64,000 bases of DNA from Kozakia baliensis. Its GTDB lineage: Bacteria; Pseudomonadota; Alphaproteobacteria; Acetobacterales; Acetobacteraceae. The DNA lies in NCBI RefSeq assembly GCF_001787335.1, contig NZ_CP014674.1, forward strand, positions 1,072,501 through 1,136,500, in the 5' to 3' direction. This document shows, piece by piece, positions 11,463-20,356 of this stretch. Each line of letters opens with the position of its first letter. Position 1 is the first letter of the stretch. The position numbers were made by a program, and so were the translations under genes. The notes beneath the pieces were generated by a model. It was not told the origin of the DNA, ran no database searches, and was given only the letters and a program-made list of their open reading frames with translations.

Positions 11463-12158
11463 ATGAAGATCGGCATTATCGGCGCAGGCCAGATTGGCGG
11501 CACACTTGTCCGCAGATTTACGGCCTGTGGTCATGAGGTAAAAGTCGCCAACTCACGCGGCCCGCAGACCCTGACCGAACTGGCGCGGGCAACCGGCGCG
11601 AAAGCCGTCACCGTCGCGGACGCGGTCAAAGACGTGAACCTAATCGTCGTCACCATTCCCGAGAAGAACATTCCTGCGCTTGGTCACAAGCCGTTCGAAC
11701 ATGTTCCGGCGAACGTGGTGATCGTCGATACCGGGAACTATTACCCCCGCGAGCGGGATGGCCGTATCGCCGCCATCGAAGCAGGCAAGGTGGAAAGCGC
11801 CTGGGTCTCGGAACAGATCGGCCGCCCAGTCATCAAGGTCTTCAACAACATCTACGCCAAGCACCTGCTGGAAAATGGAACCCCAAAGGGCGCGGCGCAC
11901 CGCATCGCGTTGCCGGTCGCGGGGGACAGTGCGTCTGCGAAGAAAACCGTCATGACACTGGTTGACGACATTGGGTTTAATCCTGTCAATGCCGGGCCTC
12001 TGGCGGAATCCTGGCGCCAGCAGCCGGGAAAGCCGGTCTATTGCGCGGATATGGATGCGGCGGGTGTTGCGAAGGCGCTGGCGTCGGCCAGTCCTGAACG
12101 CACCGCACAATGGACAGCAACCGATCACAGCCCCGGCAGCTTCGAAGCGCCAGCCTGA
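11463..12158 (+). CDS. F420-dependent NADP reductase-like oxidoreductase
   Basis: 231 residues starting MKIGIIGAGQIGGTLVRRF, a Rossmann GxGxIG site at 7-12 and then VANSRGPQTL, an NADP phosphate-binding loop (Ser-Arg). The single domain matches the NADP oxidoreductase coenzyme-F420-dependent family, but these bacteria generally do not make F420, so the physiological partner is unknown. The ATG is preceded by cgggagacg. The longer frame from 11391 has no support. It stands alone, convergent with the LysR gene. Confidence 0.85.
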   Translation: MKIGIIGAGQIGGTLVRRFTACGHEVKVANSRGPQTLTELARATGAKAVTVADAVKDVNLIVVTIPEKNIPALGHKPFEHVPANVVIVDTGNYYPRERDGRIAAIEAGKVESAWVSEQIGRPVIKVFNNIYAKHLLENGTPKGAAHRIALPVAGDSASAKKTVMTLVDDIGFNPVNAGPLAESWRQQPGKPVYCADMDAAGVAKALASASPERTAQWTATDHSPGSFEAPA

Positions 12159-12179
12159 TACGGCTTCGCGCGGCAGACC

Positions 12180-13079
12180 TCACGCGCCCGGAAGGAGCCC
12201 CGAGCCAATAATTTTCACCACCCAGTCGACAAAGACACGCACGCGCGGGGAAAGTTGCCTGTTGCTTGGATAGAGCACCGAGAGCGGCATGGGTGTCGGT
12301 GGGAAATCGGCCAGAACCTCGATCAGCGTGCCATTCGCGAGATCATCAATGAAGCGGTAACGTGGTGCCTGCACAAGGCCGAATCCTTGCCGCGCGGCCG
12401 CGGCACTGGTTTCAGCGCCACTGACCAACAGCCGCGTCGGCAGCATCACCTCGATCACCTCGTCGCCACGCTTGAACTCCAGCGGCAGGGGCTGACCAGT
12501 GCGCGACGATACGAAACCGATCATCTGATGGCCTTCAAGGTCCTCCGGTGTCGTGGGCATTCCATGCCGCGCCAGATAGTCCGGGCTGGCCACAGTGACT
12601 TCTTCCATCACCCCTAGAGGCCGGGCCACCATGTCGCTGTCGGCAAGGGCGCCGGCCCGCACAACGCAATCCACACCTTCGCGGAGCAGATCGACAAACC
12701 GTTCTCCTTCTCCGAGATGGACCGTCAGGGCAGGATGCCGCGCGAGAAACTCGGGCAGCGCCGGCAGCAGGATCGTGCGCGCGAGGTAGCCGACGACGTC
12801 CACGCGGAGCACGCCGGAAACAGCGCCTCCTGCGTTACGATCCGCGTCTTCAAGGTCGGCCAGGATCGCAATGCACCGCCAGTAATAGGCGACACCCTCC
12901 TCCGTGGGCCGGACGTGGCGGGTCGAACGTTGCAGCAATCGCGTGCCAAGCCTGCTCTCCAGCGCCTTGATCGCAGCGGTCGCGACCGGCCGCGAAACAC
13001 CGCAGGCGGCTGCCGCGGCGCTGAAGCTGCCGCGATCAACAATGCGGATGAAAAGATCGAGCGTGGCGAGCCTGTCCAT
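12180..13079 (-). CDS. LysR-family transcriptional regulator
   Basis: 299 residues. N-terminal winged helix-turn-helix (1-60; MDRLATLDLFIRIVDRGSFSAAA, GVSRPVATAAIKALESRLG). The remaining residues 90-295 form the periplasmic-binding-like effector domain; the segment GFVSSRTGQPLPLEF resembles CrgA/DmlR-type members. It is transcribed divergently from the SDR gene at 13181 with a 101-base gap that contains tggg-gtt-ccca, so it probably regulates that gene. Confidence 0.92.
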   Translation of the reverse strand: MDRLATLDLFIRIVDRGSFSAAAAACGVSRPVATAAIKALESRLGTRLLQRSTRHVRPTEEGVAYYWRCIAILADLEDADRNAGGAVSGVLRVDVVGYLARTILLPALPEFLARHPALTVHLGEGERFVDLLREGVDCVVRAGALADSDMVARPLGVMEEVTVASPDYLARHGMPTTPEDLEGHQMIGFVSSRTGQPLPLEFKRGDEVIEVMLPTRLLVSGAETSAAAARQGFGLVQAPRYRFIDDLANGTLIEVLADFPPTPMPLSVLYPSNRQLSPRVRVFVDWVVKIIGSGLLPGA

Positions 13080-13180
13080 GGGATTATTCCATGGCGCAAA
13101 ACAATGCTGTCGGAAAGGATGATCTTATCGAACGGGCGATGGGGTGACCAATATGGGGTTCCCACCAAACGGAGAGTCCC

Positions 13181-13942
13181 GTGCCTGAAGTCAAAACAAT
13201 TGCCCTCGTCACCGGCGGAAGCCGAGGCCTCGGGCGTTCGACCGTTGAAGCCCTTGCCCGACGCGGTGTTTCATCGATCTTCACCTATCACGCCAACAGA
13301 GCGGCTGCCGACACGGTTGTCGCCAGCGTCGAACGCAGCGGAGCCCGCGCCGTGGCCCTGCAACTCAACACTGGCGATTCTCACACGTTTCCGGCCTTTG
13401 CCAATGAGATTCAACGCGTGCTGGGCGACTGGGGTGCTGAGCGTTTCGACTACCTCATCAACATGGCAGGTACGTCGCATAGCGGTCTGTTCGGCGAGGT
13501 GACGGAGGAGGACCTTGACGTCGCTTATCGTGTTCACGTCAAAGGTCCGTTCTTCCTGACACAGGAACTGCTGCCATTGATCGCGGATGGTGGCCGGATC
13601 GTGAATATTTCCTCCGGTTTGACACGTATCATTTATCCCGGGCGTATTGCCTATGCCTCCATGAAAGGGGCAGTGGAAGTCATGACACGTTACATGGCCA
13701 AGGAACTCGGCCCACGCCGTATTGCCGTCAATACAGTTGCCCCCGGCGCCATCCAGACGGATTTTTCAGGCGGTGTAGTGCGGGACAATCCGGACGTGGC
13801 CCGGCACATCGCGGACGCAACCGCGCTTGGACGTCCGGGATTGCCGGATGATATCGGCCCGATGATCGCCTCGCTGCTGTCCCAGGACAATCGCTGGGTT
13901 AACGCGCAACGGATCGAGGTCTCCGGCGGCCAGGCCATCTGA
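13181..13942 (+). CDS. Short-chain dehydrogenase/reductase (SDR)
   Basis: 253 residues from a GTG start with ribosome site ggagag. Classical SDR motifs: TGGSRGLG (about 11-18) for the cofactor, NMAG (near 95), the catalytic Ser in NISSGLTR (near 147), YASMK (Tyr and Lys near 160-164), and a C-terminal SLLSQDNRWVNAQRIEVSGG. Substrate is unknown. It likely responds to the divergent LysR regulator. Confidence 0.92.
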   Translation: MPEVKTIALVTGGSRGLGRSTVEALARRGVSSIFTYHANRAAADTVVASVERSGARAVALQLNTGDSHTFPAFANEIQRVLGDWGAERFDYLINMAGTSHSGLFGEVTEEDLDVAYRVHVKGPFFLTQELLPLIADGGRIVNISSGLTRIIYPGRIAYASMKGAVEVMTRYMAKELGPRRIAVNTVAPGAIQTDFSGGVVRDNPDVARHIADATALGRPGLPDDIGPMIASLLSQDNRWVNAQRIEVSGGQAI

Positions 13943-14271
13943 GCGCGAGCCGCCAGCTTCAGGACGTCTGTCATAAACTGATAATAGGCTGCGAAAATAC
14001 TTCTCGATATTGTGGTCTCCGCTGCGTTGTAGAGCTTTCCGCGGTCGGAACATTTGTGGATTGGCAGTATTGCCGTGACCTGCGACGGGTGGCCGCTTTC
14101 AGGAAACACCACGAGTTTCCTGTATGTCCGGCATGTCGGCGAGAGCCGTCACAAATTGCGTTTGCCTTGCGTCATCTGGCTGGGGACGAAGAGTGCGAAA
14201 TGATCAACGCTCGTCTCGTTAAAGGGTGACGCCAGGATCTCGGCGATCTTCGTCGTTCATGGAACTTATCC
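13943..14271. other. Intergenic, no gene seen
   Basis: No frame with a ribosome site or conserved motif on either strand. The segment contains cttttagga-like scraps and the inverted repeat aggaaac-accacgag-tttcct (about 14100-14121), possibly a terminator for a neighbour but without a T-run. Confidence 0.3.
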
Positions 14272-14946
14272 TCATGATGGCGTCTGATTGAGCCCTGCCA
14301 AGATCAGGTTTATGCCCGCGAGGAACTGCAGACGGTCATCATGTCCGGGCAAATATGCCGCCGCTTCGTGCAGAAACGGATAGGTCGACGGGTCGAGCTG
14401 GTTCCAACTTTCCGCGACCGCCCGCAAAGTGGCGTCGCGGTTCGCGTCAGGGGGTTGATGGCGGGCGTGAGCGGCACTTTGCCCCGCTACGCCAAGGATA
14501 TAGTTGACACACGCTGACCACGCATCAAAGCGCTGGGCCAGCGGCACGCCGAGAGCTACCAGACTGCCACCGATCCGCTCAAGAAATCGTACCATTTCGG
14601 TTTGCAGCGGGTCGAGTGAAAGGGACGTGCCGACCCAGGCATGCGCCTCGAACGCGTCGAACAGGGCTAGCGCGTGGGCGCGGATGGCGTCACGGGGATC
14701 GGGCATCGTGCCCACCCTTGCAAGCGCGAGACCCACGATGCGGTCTGACGCCGCGGCAAGCAGCGCCTCCTTGTCGGCAATGTGCCAGTAGATCGCGCCT
14801 GCGCCGGTCGAGAGGCGGGTGGCCAGGGCGCGGAACGTCAGGGCGCGCTCGCCCTGCGTGTCGAGGATTTCAATGGCGGCGTCGACGATACGATCGCGAC
14901 TGAGCGCATCGCTACGCCGGTCGGAGGCTGGGGTGATTCGGGTCAT
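14272..14946 (-). CDS. TetR-family repressor (probable regulator of the adjacent monooxygenase)
   Basis: 224 residues. The helix-turn-helix lies at about 20-65 (RIVDAAIEILDTQGERALTFRALATRL, then GAGAIYWHIADKEALL), very like TetR-class repressors of FAD monooxygenases and efflux pumps. The C-terminal half is the ligand-binding domain. It is divergent from the TetX-like gene with a 79-base gap that holds two matching operators (14966-15006). Confidence 0.9.
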   Translation of the reverse strand: MTRITPASDRRSDALSRDRIVDAAIEILDTQGERALTFRALATRLSTGAGAIYWHIADKEALLAAASDRIVGLALARVGTMPDPRDAIRAHALALFDAFEAHAWVGTSLSLDPLQTEMVRFLERIGGSLVALGVPLAQRFDAWSACVNYILGVAGQSAAHARHQPPDANRDATLRAVAESWNQLDPSTYPFLHEAAAYLPGHDDRLQFLAGINLILAGLNQTPS

Positions 14947-14965
14947 GGGGTGATCTTGACAGAAA

Positions 14966-15006
14966 TAGAACGACGTTCCAAGACGGATTAATGGAACATC
15001 GTTCTA
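14966..15006. promoter_or_regulatory. Paired TetR operators
   Basis: tagaacg-a-cgttcca (14966-14980) and tggaaca-t-cgttcta (14992-15006) are each near-palindromic and are reverse complements of each other apart from one base. They occupy the centre of the gap between the divergent repressor and monooxygenase genes, as in tetR/tetA-type control. A ttgaca box at 14956-14961 overlaps the left site. Confidence 0.75.
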
Positions 15007-15025
15007 ACCTATTTAGGAGGGCGGC

Positions 15026-16159
15026 ATGACGCCCGTAGTCTCGATTATCGGCGCGGGCCTCGGCGGCCTTGTTCTCGCCCGTGTTCTGCATCTGCACGGC
15101 GTGTACGCCACGGTCTATGAAGCCGATCTGTCTCCAACCGACCGGGCGCAGGGCGGGATGCTCGACATCCACACGCAGGACGGTCAGGTCGCCCTGCGTG
15201 CTGCAGGCCTGCTCGATGCATTCCAGGCACTCATCCTCGAGGGACGTCAGGCCCATCGGATCCTGGCACCGGATGGGCGCGTGCTGCTCGACCTGCCCGA
15301 TGACGGCACCGGCGATCGGCCCGAGGTGCAGCGCGGCGATTTGCGACAAATGCTGCTCGATGCGCTGCCGCCCGGCATGGTCCGCTGGGGGCACAAGTTG
15401 CGGGTGGTCCGCTCGGCGGGCACGAGCCTGCATGAGATGACATTTACCAACGGCACGACGGTGGCCACTCGCCTGCTGGTTGGCGCGGACGGGGCGTGGT
15501 CGCGGGTGCGCCCGCTCCTGTCCGACGCTGTGCCCATCTATACCGGCACTGCCTGCGTCGAGACCTGGCTGTTTCATGCCGACACGCGGCACCCGGCGAC
15601 AGCCGCGGTGGTCGGCGGCGGTGCCATGAGCGCGCCCGTGACCGGCAAGGCCATCATGGCGCATCGCGAGCGTGGCGACACACTGCACGCCTATGTTCTA
15701 CTCAACCGCTCGCTCGACTGGTTCGAAGAGATCGATTTTGGAGACGCGGCCGCGGCAACGAAGCGGATCGCAGAGGAATTTGATGGATGGTCGCCGGCGC
15801 TGCGCGCTTTAGTCGCCGACAGTGATATCCCGCCCGTCCTGCGCCCGTTCTACACGCTGCCGCTCGGGCATTGCTGGTCGCGGGTTCCAGGCGTGACGTT
15901 GCTGGGCGATGCGGCGCACGTAACCGTCCCGAATGGGGACGGCGCCAACATGGCAATGCTGGACGGCGCCGAGCTTGGGCTGGCACTGGCAGCGCACATT
16001 GACGACATGGAAGCCGCCCTCGCGCATTATGAGGCCGCGCTGTTTGCGCGCGGCAGCGCCACGGTCGCGATGGCCGACGGGTTTCACCAGACGCTGGCGG
16101 GCGACGATCCGGCCGGCCATATGGTGGATTTGTTCAGGAGGATGAGTGCGAGGGTGTAG
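15026..16159 (+). CDS. FAD-dependent monooxygenase, TetX-like
   Basis: 377 residues. FAD-binding Rossmann motif GAGLGGLVLARVL (about 9-21) with the acidic YEAD. GGMLDIH (about 43-49) matches the conserved flavin-contacting segment of TetX-type enzymes. RGDLRQMLLDAL near 109 is followed by LVGADGAWSRVR (about 155) and the second FAD motif LLGDAAHVTVPNGDGANMAM (about 296-315). Such group A hydroxylases modify small aromatic compounds; TetX itself inactivates tetracyclines, but the substrate here is not provable. Ribosome site taggaggg precedes the ATG. Confidence 0.9.
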   Translation: MTPVVSIIGAGLGGLVLARVLHLHGVYATVYEADLSPTDRAQGGMLDIHTQDGQVALRAAGLLDAFQALILEGRQAHRILAPDGRVLLDLPDDGTGDRPEVQRGDLRQMLLDALPPGMVRWGHKLRVVRSAGTSLHEMTFTNGTTVATRLLVGADGAWSRVRPLLSDAVPIYTGTACVETWLFHADTRHPATAAVVGGGAMSAPVTGKAIMAHRERGDTLHAYVLLNRSLDWFEEIDFGDAAAATKRIAEEFDGWSPALRALVADSDIPPVLRPFYTLPLGHCWSRVPGVTLLGDAAHVTVPNGDGANMAMLDGAELGLALAAHIDDMEAALAHYEAALFARGSATVAMADGFHQTLAGDDPAGHMVDLFRRMSARV

Positions 16160-16288
16160 GGACGCGAGGCGCTGCGGGAATTACTGTAGGCTGTGGGGAT
16201 CTGCGGATCGACCGGCGGCTAATGTCCGGTTTCCGGAGCGTCGAAACGTGACGTCCATGTCCAGACGATCCTGACCGCCTGCAATATC

Positions 16289-16948
16289 CTAAGCAAACAC
16301 CGCCTTCAGGGCGTTCCAGTCCTCCGGGGCGACCTGATCCTGTAAACGGGACTCAAGGCGATATTGATGAATCACGACAGGCGACAGGCCCGCATCAGTC
16401 CCAAGTGACAGTAACTGATGCAGTGTCAGGGCGCTCGTATGCGAGGGATCACGGAGCGTTTCCGCCCGATCATATTCTTTCTGGCATTCCGCATCTGGGG
16501 TGGCGTCAATCACAATAATCCGGCCATCGGGACGGCAGACTCTTACCATTTCCGCCAGAACTTTCCCGGGTTCCTGCATGTGGTGAAAACTATACCGTGT
16601 CACGACCCGGTCGAAACTGTCCGCCTGAAACGGTAAATGCAGCGCATTGCCAATATGATACGCCACCGTCACGCCCTCCCTGTCCGCATGCAGGCGCGCC
16701 TGTTCGATCATGGCGGGTATCAGGTCGATGCCCGTGACATCCGCGCCAACGCGGGCCAGTTCACACGCGATAATCCCTGGACCGCAGGCGACATCAAGCA
16801 CCTTCATGTCGCTGGTAACGGCGCAGGCAGCGAGCGTCTGCGCCATGCTTTCCGCCTCTGCGTGAATGGCCAACTCAGCAAATGGCTTTGCCCAGCGTGT
16901 AAACTGGTCAACGATCCGGGTGTCATGAGGTGTGCGAGAAGCAGTCAT
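16289..16948 (-). CDS. Class I SAM-dependent methyltransferase, possibly C-terminally shortened
   Basis: 219 residues. SAM motif I VLDVACGPGIIACELA (near 48-63), motif II acidic GIDLIPAMIEQA, and motif III-like RVCRPDGRIIVID (near 137). It resembles UbiE/Coq5-like enzymes. The product ends at EDWNALKAVFA, about 30-40 residues earlier than many relatives, so the 3' end may be eroded next to the IS481 insertion side. Methyl acceptor unknown. Confidence 0.8.
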   Translation of the reverse strand: MTASRTPHDTRIVDQFTRWAKPFAELAIHAEAESMAQTLAACAVTSDMKVLDVACGPGIIACELARVGADVTGIDLIPAMIEQARLHADREGVTVAYHIGNALHLPFQADSFDRVVTRYSFHHMQEPGKVLAEMVRVCRPDGRIIVIDATPDAECQKEYDRAETLRDPSHTSALTLHQLLSLGTDAGLSPVVIHQYRLESRLQDQVAPEDWNALKAVFA

Positions 16949-16989
16949 CTTTAGGCTCAGGACCTGTTAATTCATTGAACTGAGCAGGG

Positions 16990-17637
16990 TGTTTAGTCCC
17001 GTGGTTTGATGGTGTGATATTTTCACGTGAGTGGAAGGAAGCATGATGGGACAGATACGTCATGGCAGCGCCACGACCACGCACGCCGTACGAGCAGCAA
17101 TACAGCGATCGCAGGCTTCGCTCTCGGCCCTGAGCGAGGCGTTCGGGATCACCCCGAAAACAGTGGCAAAATGGCGGAAGCGTCAGACTGTCGAAGATCA
17201 GAAAACCGGTCCCAGAGAGCCGCGATCAACGGTTCTTTTTGAGACGGATGAAGCGATGATCGTAGCCTTTCGTCGGCATACCCTGCTGCCGCTGGATGAC
17301 TGCCTTTATGCGTTGCAGGCCACCATTCCGCATCTGACACGCTCAGCCCTGCATCGCTGCTTTCAGCGTCACGGGATATCCCGGTTGCCGGACATCGAGG
17401 GAGACAAGCCCAAACGACAGCGTTTCAAACGCTACCTGATCGGGTTCTTTCATCTCGATATCGCAGAGGTCCGGACCGCCGAGGGCAAGCTGTACCTCTT
17501 CGTTGCCATCGACCGGATAAGCAAATTCGCTGTCACACAACTGGTCGGGAAAGCCGACCGGAAAACGGCCTGGGAATTCCTCGAATTTCTTCTGAGCGTC
17601 ATTCCTTACCGGATCCATACCATTTTGACCGACAACG
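16990..17637 (+). mobile_element. IS481-family element, 5' half, interrupted by IS110-type copy 1
   Basis: Outer end tgtttagtcccg at 16990. The transposase starts at 17043 (MMGQIRHGSATTTHAV) with an HTH (TPKTVAKWRKRQTV) and the first catalytic Asp segment FHLDIAEVRTAEGKLYLFVAIDR. It runs to ILTDN, where the IS110-type element enters. The missing 3' half is the piece now at 24941-25303 in opposite orientation; joining gacaacg to ggattcag restores the DNGIQFADQ motif in frame. Confidence 0.9.
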
Positions 17638-17859
17638 TCCTATATCGGGAAGCATCCGGTCGATTTGGCAACACGTCTCCATCGGCAGTTTGCACTGTCG
17701 TTGAAAAATACTGCAAGCAAAAACCAGGCGGTCTCCACCGCAAAATAAGGGCGCTCCCGGCCATAGCAAACACAGGGTCCAGTGCGGCATGTTGGTGCCG
17801 TGGCCCTAACCGTCCTGAAGATGGGATGCGAAAACCCAGGTGGAAGACCCTAACATTAT

Positions 17860-19155
17860 CTACAGGGTCGCAGATGCGCCCTCATGGCACCAATAGAGAG
17901 GGGTTCCTCCACCTGGCACCGGCCCTTCGACGAAAGGCCGGTAATCGTCACCGCGTTTGATGATCGCGTGCACAACGCGCCCCATCTTTGCGGTGATGGC
18001 TGTGAACGCCTTGCGGCGCAGGTCCGGATCATGCCGGTCCCTGGCCACATAGCGGTCGAACTTGTCACGGAAGCTGTTCTCACGCTGGCGAATGGCGACC
18101 TGTGCCGCCATCCACAGTGTCCGTCGCAGACGCGCGTTGCCGCGTTTGGACAGCTTGGTTTTGCCGCGATATTGGCCTGACTGATAGGTTGACAGGTCAA
18201 GACCACAGAATTTCAGAAATTGCCGGTGATGACGAAATCGCCGCAGGTCGCCTGCCTCGGCAAGAATCGTCAGGGCATGGATTGGCCCGATCCCCGGCAC
18301 CTGCTGCAAGCGTTGAAAGTCGCTGTGATCGCCGAGTAGGTCAATCGCAGCTTCCTCGATCGCATCACGTTGCGCGATCAGCCTTCGCGCCTCGCCTAGG
18401 ACGACCCGGAACATCTCGATCGCTGGGGCATCCGGAGAAACAGGCAGCGCAATCGATCTATGAGCTGTTTCCCAGATATCACCCAGAAGACGAGATTTAC
18501 TGACCTTGCGCCCAACAACACTCCAGGCGGCAGCAACAAACGCCTCCTTGCTGAGCGCGGTAATAGCAGCTGGAACAGGAAATTGCTCAAGGAGGGCAAA
18601 GAACCAGTCGCTGCGCGTGTTGCCCTTGAAGCGCTCAATTTCCGGAAAATAGAGAGGCAGATAGTGGGTAAGGATCCGGTGCTGGACCTCGGTTTTGGCA
18701 CGGGAAATCACTTCATGGGTAACGGACAATTCCTGAATGTTGTTGATCTCGTTGGCAAGAGGATCATGATATGGTTTGGCTGCGCCAATCTGGAGCATGT
18801 GCAGGATGACCTGTGCATCCTTGGGGTCATTCTTGTCCCAGCCGTTGTGCAGCGCCTCTCGCGTGCGGGCCAGAGCGACCGAAGAAATCAGGCGTGCATC
18901 AAACCCGGCCTGCACGAGGCGCCAGGCCAGCGGACGATGATAATGTCCGGTCGGTTCGAAGCCAACAATGACCGGCCGCGGTGCCAGGGCCTGCAGTTCT
19001 GCAATGAAACGGTCATGTTCTGTGCGCGTGTTGGCCACAGTCAGGCGTCGACGCCGTCGATTACCGGGCACCTCAATCAAGACTTCATTGCGTGATTTGG
19101 CAACATCGATAGCGACGAGAACAGCTGTTGTCGGTGTAGGGTTGGGTCTGGTCAC
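17860..19155 (-). CDS. IS110-family transposase, copy 1
   Basis: 431 residues, identical to the protein of copy 2. The N-terminal RuvC-like DEDD domain has Asp in VAIDVAKS (near 16), Glu in VGFEPTGHYH (near 65) and the Asp pair in KNDPKDAQVI (near 109-113). The C-terminal transposase-20 domain contains LQQVPGIGPIHALTILAE (about 295) and the serine-containing region KFCGLDLSTYQSGQY. It is an RNA-guided-type recombinase family; strand exchange uses the conserved serine. Confidence 0.95.
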   Translation of the reverse strand: MTRPNPTPTTAVLVAIDVAKSRNEVLIEVPGNRRRRRLTVANTRTEHDRFIAELQALAPRPVIVGFEPTGHYHRPLAWRLVQAGFDARLISSVALARTREALHNGWDKNDPKDAQVILHMLQIGAAKPYHDPLANEINNIQELSVTHEVISRAKTEVQHRILTHYLPLYFPEIERFKGNTRSDWFFALLEQFPVPAAITALSKEAFVAAAWSVVGRKVSKSRLLGDIWETAHRSIALPVSPDAPAIEMFRVVLGEARRLIAQRDAIEEAAIDLLGDHSDFQRLQQVPGIGPIHALTILAEAGDLRRFRHHRQFLKFCGLDLSTYQSGQYRGKTKLSKRGNARLRRTLWMAAQVAIRQRENSFRDKFDRYVARDRHDPDLRRKAFTAITAKMGRVVHAIIKRGDDYRPFVEGPVPGGGTPLYWCHEGASATL

Positions 19156-19220
19156 GGCCGGTTATCTCCCCTGTGTGGCTGGACACCATCATTGTGGAGA
19201 CATATCGCCCGGTCCGTGGC

Positions 19221-19250
19221 CACCTATCTGGCCTTAAGGCCAGATAGGTG
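19221..19250. repeat. Perfect 30-bp palindrome in IS110 copy 1
   Basis: cacctatctggcctt is followed directly by its reverse complement aaggccagataggtg. It lies between the IS end and the transposase start and is present identically in copy 2. Function unknown; it could fold as a cruciform or hairpin in the left-end leader. Confidence 0.85.
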
Positions 19251-19282
19251 AACTCTGCAAAAGAGCTTCCCGATGTGCTATG

Positions 19283-20356
19283 GAGTTGACCAAACGTCCG
19301 GGCGAATGTTGTCTTCCCGCCCTGATTGGGGCCGGTGACCATGATGATCCGTTCCGAACCATTCAGCGCGAAATCGTTGGTCACGACAGTGCCACCATCT
19401 CCGATCACGCGCGCCGCGAGCGCCAGATCGAACGTCTGTTCAGCGTTCTCCGTCTTGTCGGTCTCGGACAGGACCGGACAGGAGAACGAAAGGCCCTTCT
19501 CGCGCAGAGGCGCTATGAAATCCATATACGCCAGGCAAAACTGTGTCTCCCGATCGAGCCTGGAGATCACCGTATCTTCGTAATTCTGGAACATGTCGCA
19601 AAATGTTTGCAGGCGGCCGAATATTTCCGGGTTCAGACGGGCCACGAACTCCAGAATTTGCGCTTCGATATGATCGAGCGTCTGCGTCTCACGCAGTTCC
19701 ACCCAATGGCTGCCGACATCGCCTTGCCTGAATCGGGCGAATGTCTCCTCGATATCCGCGCCGTAATCCACTTCGTCGCCGGCGCGGCAAACGGTAAAGG
19801 CCCCCTCTCCAACAGATGCGGCATACACGATGTCTGAAAGGTCTCGGCTGATCGCCTCGCCCTCATCGATCAGATGGCGGAACCGCTCGGATTGGATATG
19901 ACCGTCGAGCCATTGCCGCAATAACGTCAGGGCCTCCGAGGCTGGATCCGCCTGGCCCAGCGTTTCGTTCAGCGTGCGTACGGCGACGCCATAGGCCCGG
20001 ATGGCGTCGAGCAGCCATCGCCGCGCTGACCATTCATCATAACTCTTGGCCGTCATCTGCTTCAGCTTCCGGCTGCGCTGCATCTGCTGAGCGAAATTTC
20101 GCAAACTCGTGGCAATCGTTGCCTTTTCCAGATCGCTCCAGAGATTCTGCCGATAAAGGATCGTGGTCAGATCAGCGACCGGCGCACAGAAAATCCAGTC
20201 CAGCCGATAGGCTTCGCGTCCGGCCATCAGCGCCGCCATGACCTGATCGAGATAGAGATCGTGGAAGCAGTCCGGCACCGGCGCCGGGCCGTCCGCGGTC
20301 GGCTCGGTAGCAGTGTCCGCGCTCTTTGACGGTTTCAGGATGCTTTCGAAGCTCAT
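19283..20356 (-). pseudogene. MutS-like ATPase 1, 5' part (358 codons), split by IS110 and inversion
   Basis: Starts MSFESILKPSKS; ATG overlaps the stop of the dynamin gene by 4 bases. The helical lever-like region (about 30-290) precedes a MutS domain V ATPase with Walker A GPNQGGKTT (342-350). There is no MutS mismatch-recognition domain. The frame ends at FARTFGQL exactly at the IS110 junction. The remaining 167 codons are at 26949-27452 on the other strand; joining ctc to cgt gives FGQLRYLARLGLPVPG in frame and a 525-residue protein, close to the 510-residue paralogue beside it. After the break the local frame runs into IS sequence and makes a chimeric tail. Confidence 0.9.

Larger units (their letters stand above)
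17638..19282 (-). mobile_element. IS110-family element (IS1111-like), copy 1, 1645 bp
   Basis: Identical in extent and transposase sequence to the copy at 25304-26948 but inverted. Subterminal inverted repeats atcgggaagc lie near both ends (cctatatcgggaagc at the left, ccatagcacatcgggaagc on the other strand at the right), characteristic of the IS1111 group. It now separates the 5' half of an IS481 transposase from the 5' part of a MutS-like gene. Confidence 0.92.

Noticed and set aside
18460-19095. 211-codon frame opposite the IS110 transposase, also in copy 2
   Set aside because: Exact shadow of the transposase; duplicated only because the IS is duplicated.
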